From: Sphingomonas echinoides ATCC 14820
GTDB lineage: Bacteria > Pseudomonadota > Alphaproteobacteria > Sphingomonadales > Sphingomonadaceae
Direction: 5' to 3'
Assembly (NCBI RefSeq): GCF_000241465.1
Contig: NZ_JH584235.1
Span: forward strand, 1,163,256-1,227,255
DNA: 64,000 nt
Under the pieces are notes generated by a model, which did not search any database, had not been told where the DNA came from, and was given only the letters and a program-made list of their open reading frames with translations. The position numbers were made by a program, and so were the translations under genes. Positions 16,584 to 25,137 of the stretch are shown here, piece after piece. Within the stretch, counting starts at the first letter, position 1. Every line of letters begins with the position of its first letter.

Positions 16584-17879
16584 GTGAACCCTGCCCCATC
16601 CCATCCCTATCGCGCCGCCGCGCTGCTCGCGATGCTGTCGCAAGCGCTGTTCTGCTTTCGCCTGAGCATGCCGACCAAGCTGATGTTCGACGAGGTGCAT
16701 TATGTGCCCGCTGCGCGGCACCTGATCGCGCTGAGCGGGCCGGTCAATATCGAACACCCCCTGCTCGCCAAGGAGATCATCGCGGGCGGGATCCTGTTGC
16801 TCGGCGACAATAGTCTGGGGTGGCGGTTCTTCTCGACGCTGGCGGGCACGGCGACGGTGCTCGGCGTGTTCGCGATTCTGTGGCTGATGCTTGGGCGGGT
16901 GCGCCCGGCGGTGTTCGGGGCTTTGTTCGCATTGTTCAACGGCACGGTTTTCATTCAGGCACGGATCGCGATGCTCGATGGCTATATGGCCGCGTTCACG
17001 GTGCTCGGCATCGCCGCCTTGCTGTGGGCGATGCGCGCCGAGTCGAGCGGGACGGCCTGGTCGCGCTGGGTCTTGGGCAGCGTCCTGCTGGGTCTCGCCG
17101 TTGCCGCGAAATGGATCGCCGCGCCGTTCGTCGCTTATGCCGCGATCGCTTTTGTCGCGGTGCGGCTGAACGATGCGCGGCGTGAGGGGCGATCGATCTA
17201 TGCCGCGCTCAATGCCCGCCCGATCGGCGGCATCCATCGACACTGGCCGGGCATGGCGGCGATCCCGGCGATTCTGGTGCTGGGGACGGTCAGCATCGCC
17301 GCCTATTTCGCGACCTTCGCCCCCGCCTTTTTCTACACGGTGCAGCCGATGACGCTGGCCAAGCTGCTGCCGTTTCAAATGCAGATGTATGGCCAGCAAA
17401 CGCAAGTCCTGCCGCATCACCCCTATCAATCGGCTTGGTGGACCTGGCCGATGATGGTCCGGCCGATCTGGTATCTGTACGAACGCGTCGATGGCGCGCA
17501 GCGGGGGGTGTTGCTGGTCGGCAATCCGGCGGTGCTGTGGGGCGGATTGGTCGCGGTTGCGGGGTGCCTGTACGGCTGGTGGCGGACACGCGCGCCTGCG
17601 CTATTGGCGGCGGTGGGTCTGTGGCTCGGCAGTTACGTGATCTGGGCGATCATCCCGAAATCGCTTGGCTTTTTCTATTATTACTATCTACCAAGCATCT
17701 TCCTGTGCGTCGCGCTGGCGGTATCGCTCGATCATTTCGCGCGCGGCACGCGCTGGGATACGCGCTTCCTGCTCCTGGTCCTCGCACTGTTCGCGCTCTT
17801 TTATCCGGTGCTATCGGCCATGCCGTTATGGGGGCCCAACGCCTTCCATTTCTGGACCTGGTTTCCGAGCTGGGTTTAG
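16584..17879 (+). CDS. GT39 dolichyl-phosphate-mannose-protein mannosyltransferase-like enzyme
   Basis: Polytopic membrane glycosyltransferase of the PMT/GT39 clan. The first loop contains MFDEVHYVPAARHL and NIEHPLLAKEI, the acidic pair and His typical of the catalytic loop; roughly ten hydrophobic segments follow and the protein ends in SMPLWGPNAFHFWTWFPSW-type sequence. These enzymes take sugar from a polyprenyl phosphate carrier and transfer it outside the membrane to protein or glycan. About 431 residues from the GTG at 16584; an ATG at 16503 is possible, and the long open frame to 15393 is a shadow of metZ. It faces a polyprenyl-phosphate glycosyltransferase gene across a repeat, which would provide its donor. 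Confidence 0.85.
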   Translation: MNPAPSHPYRAAALLAMLSQALFCFRLSMPTKLMFDEVHYVPAARHLIALSGPVNIEHPLLAKEIIAGGILLLGDNSLGWRFFSTLAGTATVLGVFAILWLMLGRVRPAVFGALFALFNGTVFIQARIAMLDGYMAAFTVLGIAALLWAMRAESSGTAWSRWVLGSVLLGLAVAAKWIAAPFVAYAAIAFVAVRLNDARREGRSIYAALNARPIGGIHRHWPGMAAIPAILVLGTVSIAAYFATFAPAFFYTVQPMTLAKLLPFQMQMYGQQTQVLPHHPYQSAWWTWPMMVRPIWYLYERVDGAQRGVLLVGNPAVLWGGLVAVAGCLYGWWRTRAPALLAAVGLWLGSYVIWAIIPKSLGFFYYYYLPSIFLCVALAVSLDHFARGTRWDTRFLLLVLALFALFYPVLSAMPLWGPNAFHFWTWFPSWV

Positions 17880-17881
17880 AC

Positions 17882-17967
17882 CCCGTTCGCCCTGAGCCTG
17901 TCGAAGGGCCGCCTCCGCAGCCGGAACCGCTCGCTTGGGGGGGCTTCGACAAGCTCAGCCCGAACGG
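17882..17967. repeat. Palindromic sphingomonad repeat (GCCTGTCGAAG family), copy 2
   Basis: Inverted arms CCGTTCGCCCTGAGCCTGTC and its near complement at 17938-17967. Same element as 4940-5030. It separates the convergent GT39 and GT2-GtrA genes and could act as a bidirectional terminator. Confidence 0.87.
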
Positions 17968-18015
17968 ACTTTGGGTGCGCGTTGAAGCGAAGATGCGCGT
18001 TGGGCGAAAACGACT

Positions 18016-19116
18016 CTAATACCGCCCCCACACGAAGCGCGACGACAGCGCGTAATTCCACACCGCCGCCACCACGATTCCCGCCAGCGCCGGGGCCGCC
18101 CACGCCCCATGCTGCACGCTGAACAGGAACGCCGCGACGCCGACATTCGCGGCAGCACCCACGGCGCAGACGAGACAGAAGGACACCCAGCCATCGAGCA
18201 ATTGCCGCGCGCCCTTCAGCCGCCGCTCGCGATAGGTCAGCGCGTTGTTGAGGAAGAAATTGAACGTCATCGCCACGCCCGTGGCGACGATCGTCGCGGC
18301 CAGGAAATTGAGCCCCTCCGCGCGGAACAGCGCCCACAACACCGCCAGGTGGACCAGCGCGCCCAGCGCCCCAATCCCTGAAAACATCACGAACCGCACC
18401 GGCACGATCCGCCCGAACAGCCGGTCGTACAAAGCGATCAGAAACTCCATCGCCACGACATGGTCGAGCTTGCTCTCGCCTTCGCTGCGCAGGCGGAAAG
18501 TGTAAGGCAGTTCCAGAAAGGTGAGCGGGCGCGGGCTCGCGGTCATGATGTCGAGCAGGATCTTGAAGCCGATCGCCGACAGGCCCGGCACCAGCGCGCG
18601 CGCCACGGCGGTGCGGATCATGAAGAAACCGCTCATCGGGTCGCTAAGGTCGGCCTTCAACACATAACGGGACAGCCGCGTCGCCAGCGCCGATTTCGCC
18701 ACCCGGTCCTGATCCCAATCCCCCGTGCCCCCGCCCGCGACGAAGCGCGACCCGATCACTAGATCGAGCGCGCCATCCGCCTGCAAGGCATCGAGCATCT
18801 GCGGCAGCAGCGTCTCGTCATGCTGTAAATCGCCATCGATCACCGCGACCGCCGGTGCCGCAGTCGCGCAGATCCCCTCAATGCACGCCGAGGACAGGCC
18901 GCGCCGCCCGATCCGCTGGATCACGCGCACCCGCGAATCGCGCAGGGCAAGATCGCGCGCTGCCTGCGCGGTGCCGTCGGGGCTGTCGTCATCGACGAAG
19001 ATCGCTTCCCAGCGTCGACCGGCCAGCGCCGCATCGAGCTTGGCGATCAACACTGGAACATTGCGCAGTTCGTTGAAGGTCGGGATGACCACTGCGAGTT
19101 CCAGTGTCTCGCTCAT
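18016..19116 (-). CDS. Polyprenyl-phosphate glycosyltransferase (GT2) fused to GtrA domain
   Basis: A 366-residue two-domain protein. Residues 1-235 are a DPM1-like GT2 domain: [40 protein letters not shown] (metal-binding DxD region) and GSRFVAGGG. Residues of about 240-366 hold four hydrophobic helices of the GtrA type ([34 protein letters not shown]). The GT2 domain should load a sugar onto polyprenyl phosphate and GtrA is thought to move the lipid-linked sugar across the membrane. The ATG overlaps the leuB stop (ATGA). Its facing neighbour is a GT39 enzyme, a natural consumer of the product. Confidence 0.9.
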   Translation of the reverse strand: MSETLELAVVIPTFNELRNVPVLIAKLDAALAGRRWEAIFVDDDSPDGTAQAARDLALRDSRVRVIQRIGRRGLSSACIEGICATAAPAVAVIDGDLQHDETLLPQMLDALQADGALDLVIGSRFVAGGGTGDWDQDRVAKSALATRLSRYVLKADLSDPMSGFFMIRTAVARALVPGLSAIGFKILLDIMTASPRPLTFLELPYTFRLRSEGESKLDHVVAMEFLIALYDRLFGRIVPVRFVMFSGIGALGALVHLAVLWALFRAEGLNFLAATIVATGVAMTFNFFLNNALTYRERRLKGARQLLDGWVSFCLVCAVGAAANVGVAAFLFSVQHGAWAAPALAGIVVAAVWNYALSSRFVWGRY

Positions 19117-20165
19117 TGCAAAGCAGCCAGCACCGCGTCGCCCATTGCCGCCGTCGAATGCGTTCCGCCCAGATCCGGCGTGCGCGCGCCGCCTGCAATC
19201 GCCGCGATCACCGCCGCCTCGATCCGCTGCGCCGAGGCTTCATCCGCGAGCGAGTGCCGCAGCAGCATCGCCGCCGACAGAATCGCCGCGCACGGATTGG
19301 CCTTGCCTTGCCCGGCGATATCGGGTGCCGAGCCGTGGATCGGCTCGTACAGCCCGCACGTCCCCTGCCATTCATTGAGCGAGGCCGAGGGGAGCATCCC
19401 GATTGAGCCGACGCACATGCTCGCCTGGTCGGACAGGATGTCGCCGAACAGATTGCCCGTCACGATCACGTCGAACGCGCCGGGGTTGCGCACCAGCTGC
19501 ATCGCGGCATTGTCGACATACATGTGCGTCAGCTTCACCTCGGGGTAATCGAGCGCGATCTCGTTGACCACTTCGCGCCACAATTGCGAGGTTTCCAGCA
19601 CATTGGCCTTGTCGACCGAGGTCAGGATGCGCTTGCGCCGCTGCGCCATCTCGAACCCGACGCGCACGATGCGGGCGACCTCGACCTCGTCATAGCGCAT
19701 CAGGTCATGGCCTTCGCGCAGGCCGGTATGCGTGATGCTGCGGCCCTTATCGCCGAAATAGACGTCGCCGGTGAGTTCGCGCACGATCACCATGTCGATC
19801 GCACGCGCTACTTCCGGGCGGAGTGCAGAGGCGTCCTCCAGCCCCGGAAACATCTTGGCCGGGCGCAAATTGGCGAACAGGCCGAGCGCCTTGCGCAAGC
19901 CCAGGATCGCCTGTTCGGGACGAAGTGCGCGCTCCAGCCCGTCCATTTCGGGATCGCCGACCGCGCCGAACAGGATCGCATCGGCGCGCTTGGCCAGCGC
20001 GAGCGTCTCGGGCGGCAGCGGGTGGCTGGTCTGGCGATAGGCGGCCCCACCGACCGGCGCGCTCTCGAACGTGTGGCCAAGGTCGAGCGCTTCGAGCACA
20101 CGGCGTGCCTCGTGCGTGACCTCTGGGCCAATGCCGTCTCCGGCGAGAAGTGCGATCAATGCCAC
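19113..20165 (-). CDS. leuB: 3-isopropylmalate dehydrogenase
   Basis: NAD-dependent oxidative decarboxylase of leucine biosynthesis. [11 protein letters not shown] opens the protein; [40 protein letters not shown] and [18 protein letters not shown] active-site blocks are all present, and [15 protein letters not shown] is the cofactor motif. 350 residues, normal length. The start is a GTG at 20165 with GGAGG about seven bases upstream. The stop overlaps the start of the GT2-GtrA gene, an unusual operon partner. leuC/leuD are not in the window. Confidence 0.96.
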   Translation of the reverse strand: MALIALLAGDGIGPEVTHEARRVLEALDLGHTFESAPVGGAAYRQTSHPLPPETLALAKRADAILFGAVGDPEMDGLERALRPEQAILGLRKALGLFANLRPAKMFPGLEDASALRPEVARAIDMVIVRELTGDVYFGDKGRSITHTGLREGHDLMRYDEVEVARIVRVGFEMAQRRKRILTSVDKANVLETSQLWREVVNEIALDYPEVKLTHMYVDNAAMQLVRNPGAFDVIVTGNLFGDILSDQASMCVGSIGMLPSASLNEWQGTCGLYEPIHGSAPDIAGQGKANPCAAILSAAMLLRHSLADEASAQRIEAAVIAAIAGGARTPDLGGTHSTAAMGDAVLAALQ

Positions 20166-20213
20166 GGGGCGACCTCCATTATGTTGCGCAGGGCAATGCC
20201 GAGGCGAAGCGTC

Positions 20214-20840
20214 TCACGCAACCGCCCTTTTCAACCGATCGACCAGCCGCGCCCGCGCATCGAGCGGCGCGGCGCGGCGATCGACCAGGATTTGCCGCTC
20301 CAGCGCCTCGCCGGTGAGCGCGAGCGCGGCGAGAATATCGTCCCAATCGGGCGCAACACCGGTGGTCAGCGCGCGCGGCAGCGTGTCCCGCTCCAGCCCA
20401 TAGCCAAGCTCGGCCAGCAGCAGCAGTTCATAGCGCGCCAGCGCCAGCGCCCAGCCGCGCGCGGCGGGCGCGGATTCGACCGCCGCGATCGTCCCGTCGA
20501 GCGCTGCATAGAGCCGCGGATAGGGTTGCGCCTCGGGCAAGGCAGCAGCGGTCAGCGTCGTCACCCAATCGAGCGCGGCGGCGGGCAGCGGCTCGGCATA
20601 AAGCGGCGCGCGGCTGGTGACGAGTTCCACGCTCAGGCTGGCAAGCTGGTCATCGGTGCGCGCACGCCATTCGCCGATCACACGGTTGGCGGGTTGCAGG
20701 ATCGGCCGAATGCGACTGGAACGCCCACCCCGCACATAGCCCGCCTGCAGTCCATGCTCGGCGGTCAGCGCCCGCACGATCGCGCCATGCTCGCCATGAT
20801 GGCGGATCGCGAGGATCAGGGCTTCGACGCGGAGATGCAT
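20214..20840 (-). CDS. recO: DNA repair protein RecO
   Basis: Recombination mediator that loads RecA on gapped DNA with RecF/RecR and anneals SSB-coated strands. The N-terminal OB-fold shows [20 protein letters not shown] and [20 protein letters not shown], typical of RecO. The C-terminal helical part includes [14 protein letters not shown]. At 208 residues it is shorter than E. coli RecO, and the usual zinc-binding cysteines are absent, as in many alphaproteobacteria. It is followed by leuB on the same strand after about 50 bases, and a G-rich heptamer repeat lies about 55 bases upstream of its start. Confidence 0.88.
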   Translation of the reverse strand: MHLRVEALILAIRHHGEHGAIVRALTAEHGLQAGYVRGGRSSRIRPILQPANRVIGEWRARTDDQLASLSVELVTSRAPLYAEPLPAAALDWVTTLTAAALPEAQPYPRLYAALDGTIAAVESAPAARGWALALARYELLLLAELGYGLERDTLPRALTTGVAPDWDDILAALALTGEALERQILVDRRAAPLDARARLVDRLKRAVA

Positions 20841-20893
20841 GGCGGCGGTGTAACGCGGGCGTGGGTTTTCGCCAGCCTTGGCGTGGGGCGATG

Positions 20894-20924
20894 GGGGATT
20901 GGGGATTGGGGATTGGGGATTGGG
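20894..20924 (+). repeat. GGGGATT heptamer tandem repeat
   Basis: Four complete copies of GGGGATT followed by GGG. Five runs of three or more G on the plus strand, spaced by ATT, give strong G-quadruplex potential. It sits between recO and the HEPN-like gene, in the recO leader on the minus strand. Confidence 0.95.
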
Positions 20925-20975
20925 CTTAGATTGGGTGGTTAGCTGCCACTCAAAATCGACGCGCGTTTTTGGCCG

Positions 20976-21590
20976 CTAATTGACCGTAACGGTCGCTGGG
21001 TCGGGCCAGAGCTGCTCGCCGGGGCTGTCGGAACCCGGAAATTTGTAGCCAACCATTGTCACGCTATCGAGAATGTCGCAGATGATTTCCCTCAGGGCGG
21101 CGCGGGTTTGTTTGAAGAAGGCGACATCAACCGGCGTTTCGAAAATCTGAAGGTCGCGCCTCACGAATTTGGGCACCGTGCGCCCCTGATCGTCGGGTTT
21201 GCCCCACGAACCGTGGCACAGCGCATTTCTAATCTCTTTGGCCTCCTTGAGCTCGGCGATCAGTCTGCTGAAGTCATGTTCCTTGGTTCGGGGATTTTCA
21301 GTCAGCGCTTTTCCGTAGGTGATGATGAGAGCGCCTAGCTGGTCCGTGAGGGCCTTTTCCAGTGTCTTGATCCACGCGTTAAAGGCTTCCGGATCGCCCT
21401 TGGGATCAAACTCCTTCTCGCCGGTGAGCGCGTAAATGGCCTTCGCCAACTCTCCCTCGATGAATCCAAAGGCAGCGACCGTGCGGCCAAGTTCCTCCCA
21501 GAAAGCGGGCTCCTGAAATTGCGTCGGGAAGTCACCGTGAAGCTTGTCGCGATCAATTACATGGCCGTTTGTTTTTTCCGCATCGTCCAT
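20976..21590 (-). CDS. Orphan protein with HEPN-like Rx4H motif
   Basis: A 204-residue soluble protein, not recognised as a named family. It is predicted largely helical; AFGFIEGELAKAIYALTGEK resembles the first helix of HEPN-like RNases, and EIRNALCHGSW at about residues 119-129 contains R121-x4-H126, matching the catalytic Rx4-6H motif of that superfamily (the RNxxxHG form is common). Codon use and base composition are visibly less GC-rich than the neighbours, for example AAATTTG and CTGAAATT stretches, suggesting recent acquisition. No antitoxin-like partner (such as a MNT nucleotidyltransferase) is adjacent. Function unknown; a stress or anti-phage RNase is one possibility. Confidence 0.65.
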   Translation of the reverse strand: MDDAEKTNGHVIDRDKLHGDFPTQFQEPAFWEELGRTVAAFGFIEGELAKAIYALTGEKEFDPKGDPEAFNAWIKTLEKALTDQLGALIITYGKALTENPRTKEHDFSRLIAELKEAKEIRNALCHGSWGKPDDQGRTVPKFVRRDLQIFETPVDVAFFKQTRAALREIICDILDSVTMVGYKFPGSDSPGEQLWPDPATVTVN

Positions 21591-21728
21591 GGCGAGTGCC
21601 TTTCAGCGCTTCAGTTAACTATCGATAGCAGCTTTCGCCCCCGCGTGACAGAAGTTGCCTGTCGGCTCATGCGCGCCCCGGATCGCGCTCGCCCGCCTCG
21701 AATCTGTGCCCACTCAGCCACCCAATCC

Positions 21729-22643
21729 CTACCGCCGCACCCGCTTCGCCAGCGCCTCCAGCCCCAGCCGCGCGACCGCGCGCTTGCCCCACGCCGCGCT
21801 GCGGTCGAACACATCGAGCGCCACCATCGTCGCGCGATTGGCGAGTGAGGGGCGCAGCAGCAGCAAGTCGAGACAGGCGACCCCATGCGTGGCGAAGCTG
21901 CGCTTGTGCTGGCCGTCGCCCTCGGTGAAATCGAACTGCGTGAGGCCCGGCTCGGCATAGAGGTCGCGCATCGCCTCCAGCATCAGCACCGCGCCCGGCG
22001 ACAAATCGTTGAACGCAGGATCGTGTCCGACATGGTCATAGCGCACGATCCCTCCCGCGACCGGGCAATAGAGATAGGCGGCCGGCTCCCCGGCGATAGA
22101 GAGCAGCCACGCGCGCACCGAATCCGCCGCCGCCAGCGCGTGCAGGCTGTGCAGAAACGCCGTGTCGTCGGGCAGACCGCCGCCGAGTAAGCGCTCCTGA
22201 TACGTGCGCCGCGAAATGCCGCGCGCAATGTCGTGGAAGCGCTGCATCTCCTCGGGCGTGCGGAACCGCCGCACGTCGAGCAGGCCGCCCGACACCTCCA
22301 TCACCCGCCGCGTCTTGCGCTTCAGGCCGGAGCGCGTGTTGCCCGACAGCGCGGCCTGATAGGCGTCGAACCCGATGCCGAGATCGGCATAGTGCCGCGT
22401 ATAGCGTTGCCGCACCTGCGCGATCATGCCCGGTGCCGCAGCCATCACGGCCTCGAGCTGCACCGCAGGCAAGGAGGTGACGAGATAGCCATGCGCCCGC
22501 GCGGAAAGCGGCGGCAATGTGGGCGCTTCCCCGTCCAGCACCTGCCCCAGCGACAAAGGCACGCGCACCAAATGCCGCTCCACGGCGGCCAAGGTCCGCG
22601 CGCCGATTTGGAACCGCAAGGGTAGCGGCTCCGCCCTGTTCAT
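21729..22643 (-). CDS. FemAB/CelD-like GNAT acyltransferase
   Basis: A 304-residue protein of the group annotated as GNAT or cellulose-biosynthesis (CelD) acetyltransferases. The core shows YQAALSGNTRSGLKRKTRRV, AWLLSIAGEPAAYLYCPVAG, VRYDHVGHDPAFNDLSPGAV and FDFTEGDGQHKRSFATHG, the typical DxxxG...K acceptor block of this fold. Such enzymes acylate or aminoacylate envelope glycans. The ATG at 22643 overlaps the stop of the polysaccharide deacetylase gene (ATGA), so the two work together on the same kind of substrate, but the substrate is unknown. Confidence 0.8.
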   Translation of the reverse strand: MNRAEPLPLRFQIGARTLAAVERHLVRVPLSLGQVLDGEAPTLPPLSARAHGYLVTSLPAVQLEAVMAAAPGMIAQVRQRYTRHYADLGIGFDAYQAALSGNTRSGLKRKTRRVMEVSGGLLDVRRFRTPEEMQRFHDIARGISRRTYQERLLGGGLPDDTAFLHSLHALAAADSVRAWLLSIAGEPAAYLYCPVAGGIVRYDHVGHDPAFNDLSPGAVLMLEAMRDLYAEPGLTQFDFTEGDGQHKRSFATHGVACLDLLLLRPSLANRATMVALDVFDRSAAWGKRAVARLGLEALAKRVRR

Positions 22644-23596
22644 GCGGCCCGTTCCGCGACCATGTTGGACCATAATTGCTCGGCCTGACGCCAGCGCGTG
22701 CGCAGCGGATCGGGGCCAAGCGGAACGTCATATTGCCCGAGCCGCAACGCCGGACGGTCGGCGAAATGCACCGTCGGCATTTCGGTGGCGCGTTCGGCAA
22801 GCAGCGCGCACAACGCCTCGAAGCGGCGGACATGCACCGCATTGGGCCGCGTGCCCGCGCGGTTGGCGAGTTCGAAACCGTGGCTGACGATCGTCACCGC
22901 CGCATGGCGCTGATCGCGCGCATGGTCGAGCGCGGCGCGCATTTCGCCTGCCGACAGCGCGCAGATCTGGAAATTGCGGAAGGCTCCCGCTTTCTCCTCG
23001 ATCAGCGTCACCGGCACCTCGATCATCCCGCGATGCGCGAGCGGCGCGATTTGCGCGCTCGGCAGGTCGATCGCGCTCGGCCAGGGGTGTTCGCTGCCAT
23101 TGTGGCTCGAATCATAGACGAAGCCGAGTTCGACGAGCGCGGTCAGCGTATCGGCATTGGCGCTATACGATCCGCCGCGAAACGCGATCGGGTGCGGCGC
23201 GCCGGTCGCGACGAGCAACTCGGTTGCGCCGCGAATCAAGTCGCGTTGTTCGGCAAGACTATATTCGACCAGCTCGAATCGCGCCGCCCGCGCGCCCTTG
23301 TCGCCCGCCACCGCAGCGGTCCAATTCGGATGCAGATGCAGTTGCACCTCCTGCCCGGCCGCGAGGATCGTTTCCACGATCGCCCGGACGGGCGCGAGGC
23401 CAAAGGTCAATGCCGGCATTGGATCGACGAAGAAGCACGCCTTCAACCCATGCCGTGCGAGTACGTCCAGTTGATACGACACCCCGACGCCCGCCGGTTC
23501 CAGCGACCGCGCGAAAATCTCGGCCCCGACCAGCCCGTCGGCGTGGTGGCGCCACATCAATTCCGTGTCGACGGTCAGGAAAACAGGAGAGGTCAT
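22640..23596 (-). CDS. Polysaccharide deacetylase-like protein
   Basis: A 318-residue protein with carbohydrate esterase 4-like features: FLTVDTELMWRHH at the N-terminus (catalytic Asp), VQLHLHPNW (His metal ligands), and IAFRGGSYSANADTLTALVE (the conserved Arg-Gly-Gly block), then TIVSHGFELAN near residue 250. No signal peptide is seen, so it may act in the cytoplasm or on a lipid-linked precursor, as WalW-like deacetylases are thought to. Overlapping stop/start couples it to the FemAB-like gene. Confidence 0.8.
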   Translation of the reverse strand: MTSPVFLTVDTELMWRHHADGLVGAEIFARSLEPAGVGVSYQLDVLARHGLKACFFVDPMPALTFGLAPVRAIVETILAAGQEVQLHLHPNWTAAVAGDKGARAARFELVEYSLAEQRDLIRGATELLVATGAPHPIAFRGGSYSANADTLTALVELGFVYDSSHNGSEHPWPSAIDLPSAQIAPLAHRGMIEVPVTLIEEKAGAFRNFQICALSAGEMRAALDHARDQRHAAVTIVSHGFELANRAGTRPNAVHVRRFEALCALLAERATEMPTVHFADRPALRLGQYDVPLGPDPLRTRWRQAEQLWSNMVAERAA

Positions 23597-23666
23597 CCCG
23601 TCGGCACGTAAAGCGACGGGATGAAGATTTCACCAACCCAACAAACATTGCGCCAGCGCTAAGACA

Positions 23667-25070
23667 TCAGTCTCCGGTCAGGATCCGATCGACCAATTGC
23701 TTCACCGTCGGCACAAACCCGTTGGAATAAAACGGATCGCGCTTGAACTGATACGCACCGTGGCCGGCAAACATCAGATTCTGTTCGACATCGCCGCCAT
23801 GCGCAATGTCCTGCAGCGTCTTCTGGATGCAGAAGCTGCGCGGATCGGCCAGGCGTCCGGTCGAATTGGTCTCGGTGTCCGACCAGGACGAGAACGCGCA
23901 CTGGCTGAGGCAGCCCATGCAATCCGCCTGATCCTTGCGGATCACGCCCTTGTCCTCGGGCGTGACGAAGACCAGCGTGTTGTCAGGCGTCTTCAGCGCA
24001 TCGGTAAAGCCCTCGCCGAACCACTGGCGCGCGCGCAGCAGGTCGTTGCGCGTCACCCAGAAGTTCTTGCCCTTCACGCCCACGTCGAGCTGGAAGACAT
24101 GGTCGCCGGCACTTTGCGTCGAAAAGGCGATCTGCCGTTCCGAGCGCGCCTGCAAATGCCGCAGGAACGGGTTGAGCACCGCACTCGAATAAAAACCGGT
24201 CGGGGAGAAGCGGTGCAGCAGCACTTCGCCTTCCTCGATATGGGTCAACCGCGCCTTCCACGCATCGGGAATCGGGCTCTCTTGAGTCAGCAGCGGCCGC
24301 GTACCGAATTGGAAGGCGATCGTGCCGAGCTCGGGATTGTCGATCCAGTCGGACCAGTCGCGTAAGTACCACACGCCGCCCGCCATCACGATCGGCACGC
24401 TGTCGGCAATGCCACCCTCACGCATCGTCTCGCGCAGCGCCTTGACGCGCGGATACGGGTCCTGCGGGACGAGCGGGTCTTCCGCATTGGATAGGCCGTT
24501 ATGGCCGCCCGCCAGCCACGGATCCTCATACACCACCGCCGACAGCCATTCCGCCGCCTTGGAATAAGCGCGCTTCCACAGCGCGCGGAAGGCGCGGCCC
24601 GAGCTGACGATCGGCAGATAACTGACTTCGTAAGACGCCGCGATCTCGCTCAATTTATAGGGCATGCCGGCACCACAGGTGACCCCGGCAACCATCCCGC
24701 GCGTGCGTTCCAGCACGCCGTGCAGGATGCGCTGCGCCCCGCCCATTTCCCACAGCACATTGATGTTGATCGCGCCCTTGCCACCGGCAATGTCGAACGC
24801 GCGGCGCACTTGCTGCACCGCCCCCTCGATCGCATATTCGATCAACTCCTCATGCCGGTCGCGGCGGGTGAGCGCCTTATAGACTTGCGGGATGATCTTG
24901 CCGTCGGGATCATAACTGTCGGCATTGACGGCCGAAACCGTGCCGATACCGCCCGCCGCCGCCCAGGCCCCCGCGCTCGCGTGGTTGGTCGCAGCGACGC
25001 CCTTGCCACCCTCGACCAGGGGCCAGACCTCGCGGCCGCCATAGACGATGGGCTTCAAACCTTTGAACAA
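23667..25070 (-). CDS. NAD(P)H-dependent flavin oxidoreductase, nitronate monooxygenase family
   Basis: A 467-residue TIM-barrel FMN protein of the NMO/FabK-like family. Barrel features include TNHASAGAWAAAGGIGTVSA, VAGVTCGAGMPYKL, PIVSSGRAFRALWKR and VPIVMAGGVWYLRDW with IAFQFGTRPLLTQ. It is over 100 residues longer than classic enzymes; the added C-terminal region contains CMGCLSQCAFSSW and a further Cys in PRSFCIQK, four cysteines that could bind a metal or cluster. Start is a TTG at 25070, supported by GGAGG eight bases upstream. Physiological substrate unknown. It stands between two envelope-sugar genes without overlap. Confidence 0.82.
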   Translation of the reverse strand: MFKGLKPIVYGGREVWPLVEGGKGVAATNHASAGAWAAAGGIGTVSAVNADSYDPDGKIIPQVYKALTRRDRHEELIEYAIEGAVQQVRRAFDIAGGKGAININVLWEMGGAQRILHGVLERTRGMVAGVTCGAGMPYKLSEIAASYEVSYLPIVSSGRAFRALWKRAYSKAAEWLSAVVYEDPWLAGGHNGLSNAEDPLVPQDPYPRVKALRETMREGGIADSVPIVMAGGVWYLRDWSDWIDNPELGTIAFQFGTRPLLTQESPIPDAWKARLTHIEEGEVLLHRFSPTGFYSSAVLNPFLRHLQARSERQIAFSTQSAGDHVFQLDVGVKGKNFWVTRNDLLRARQWFGEGFTDALKTPDNTLVFVTPEDKGVIRKDQADCMGCLSQCAFSSWSDTETNSTGRLADPRSFCIQKTLQDIAHGGDVEQNLMFAGHGAYQFKRDPFYSNGFVPTVKQLVDRILTGD

Positions 25071-25137
25071 CGTGACGGCCTCCGACTTAAACTACGTTCG
25101 ATATACGCTTTGGATGCACTGACGGGCAAATCGTCAA

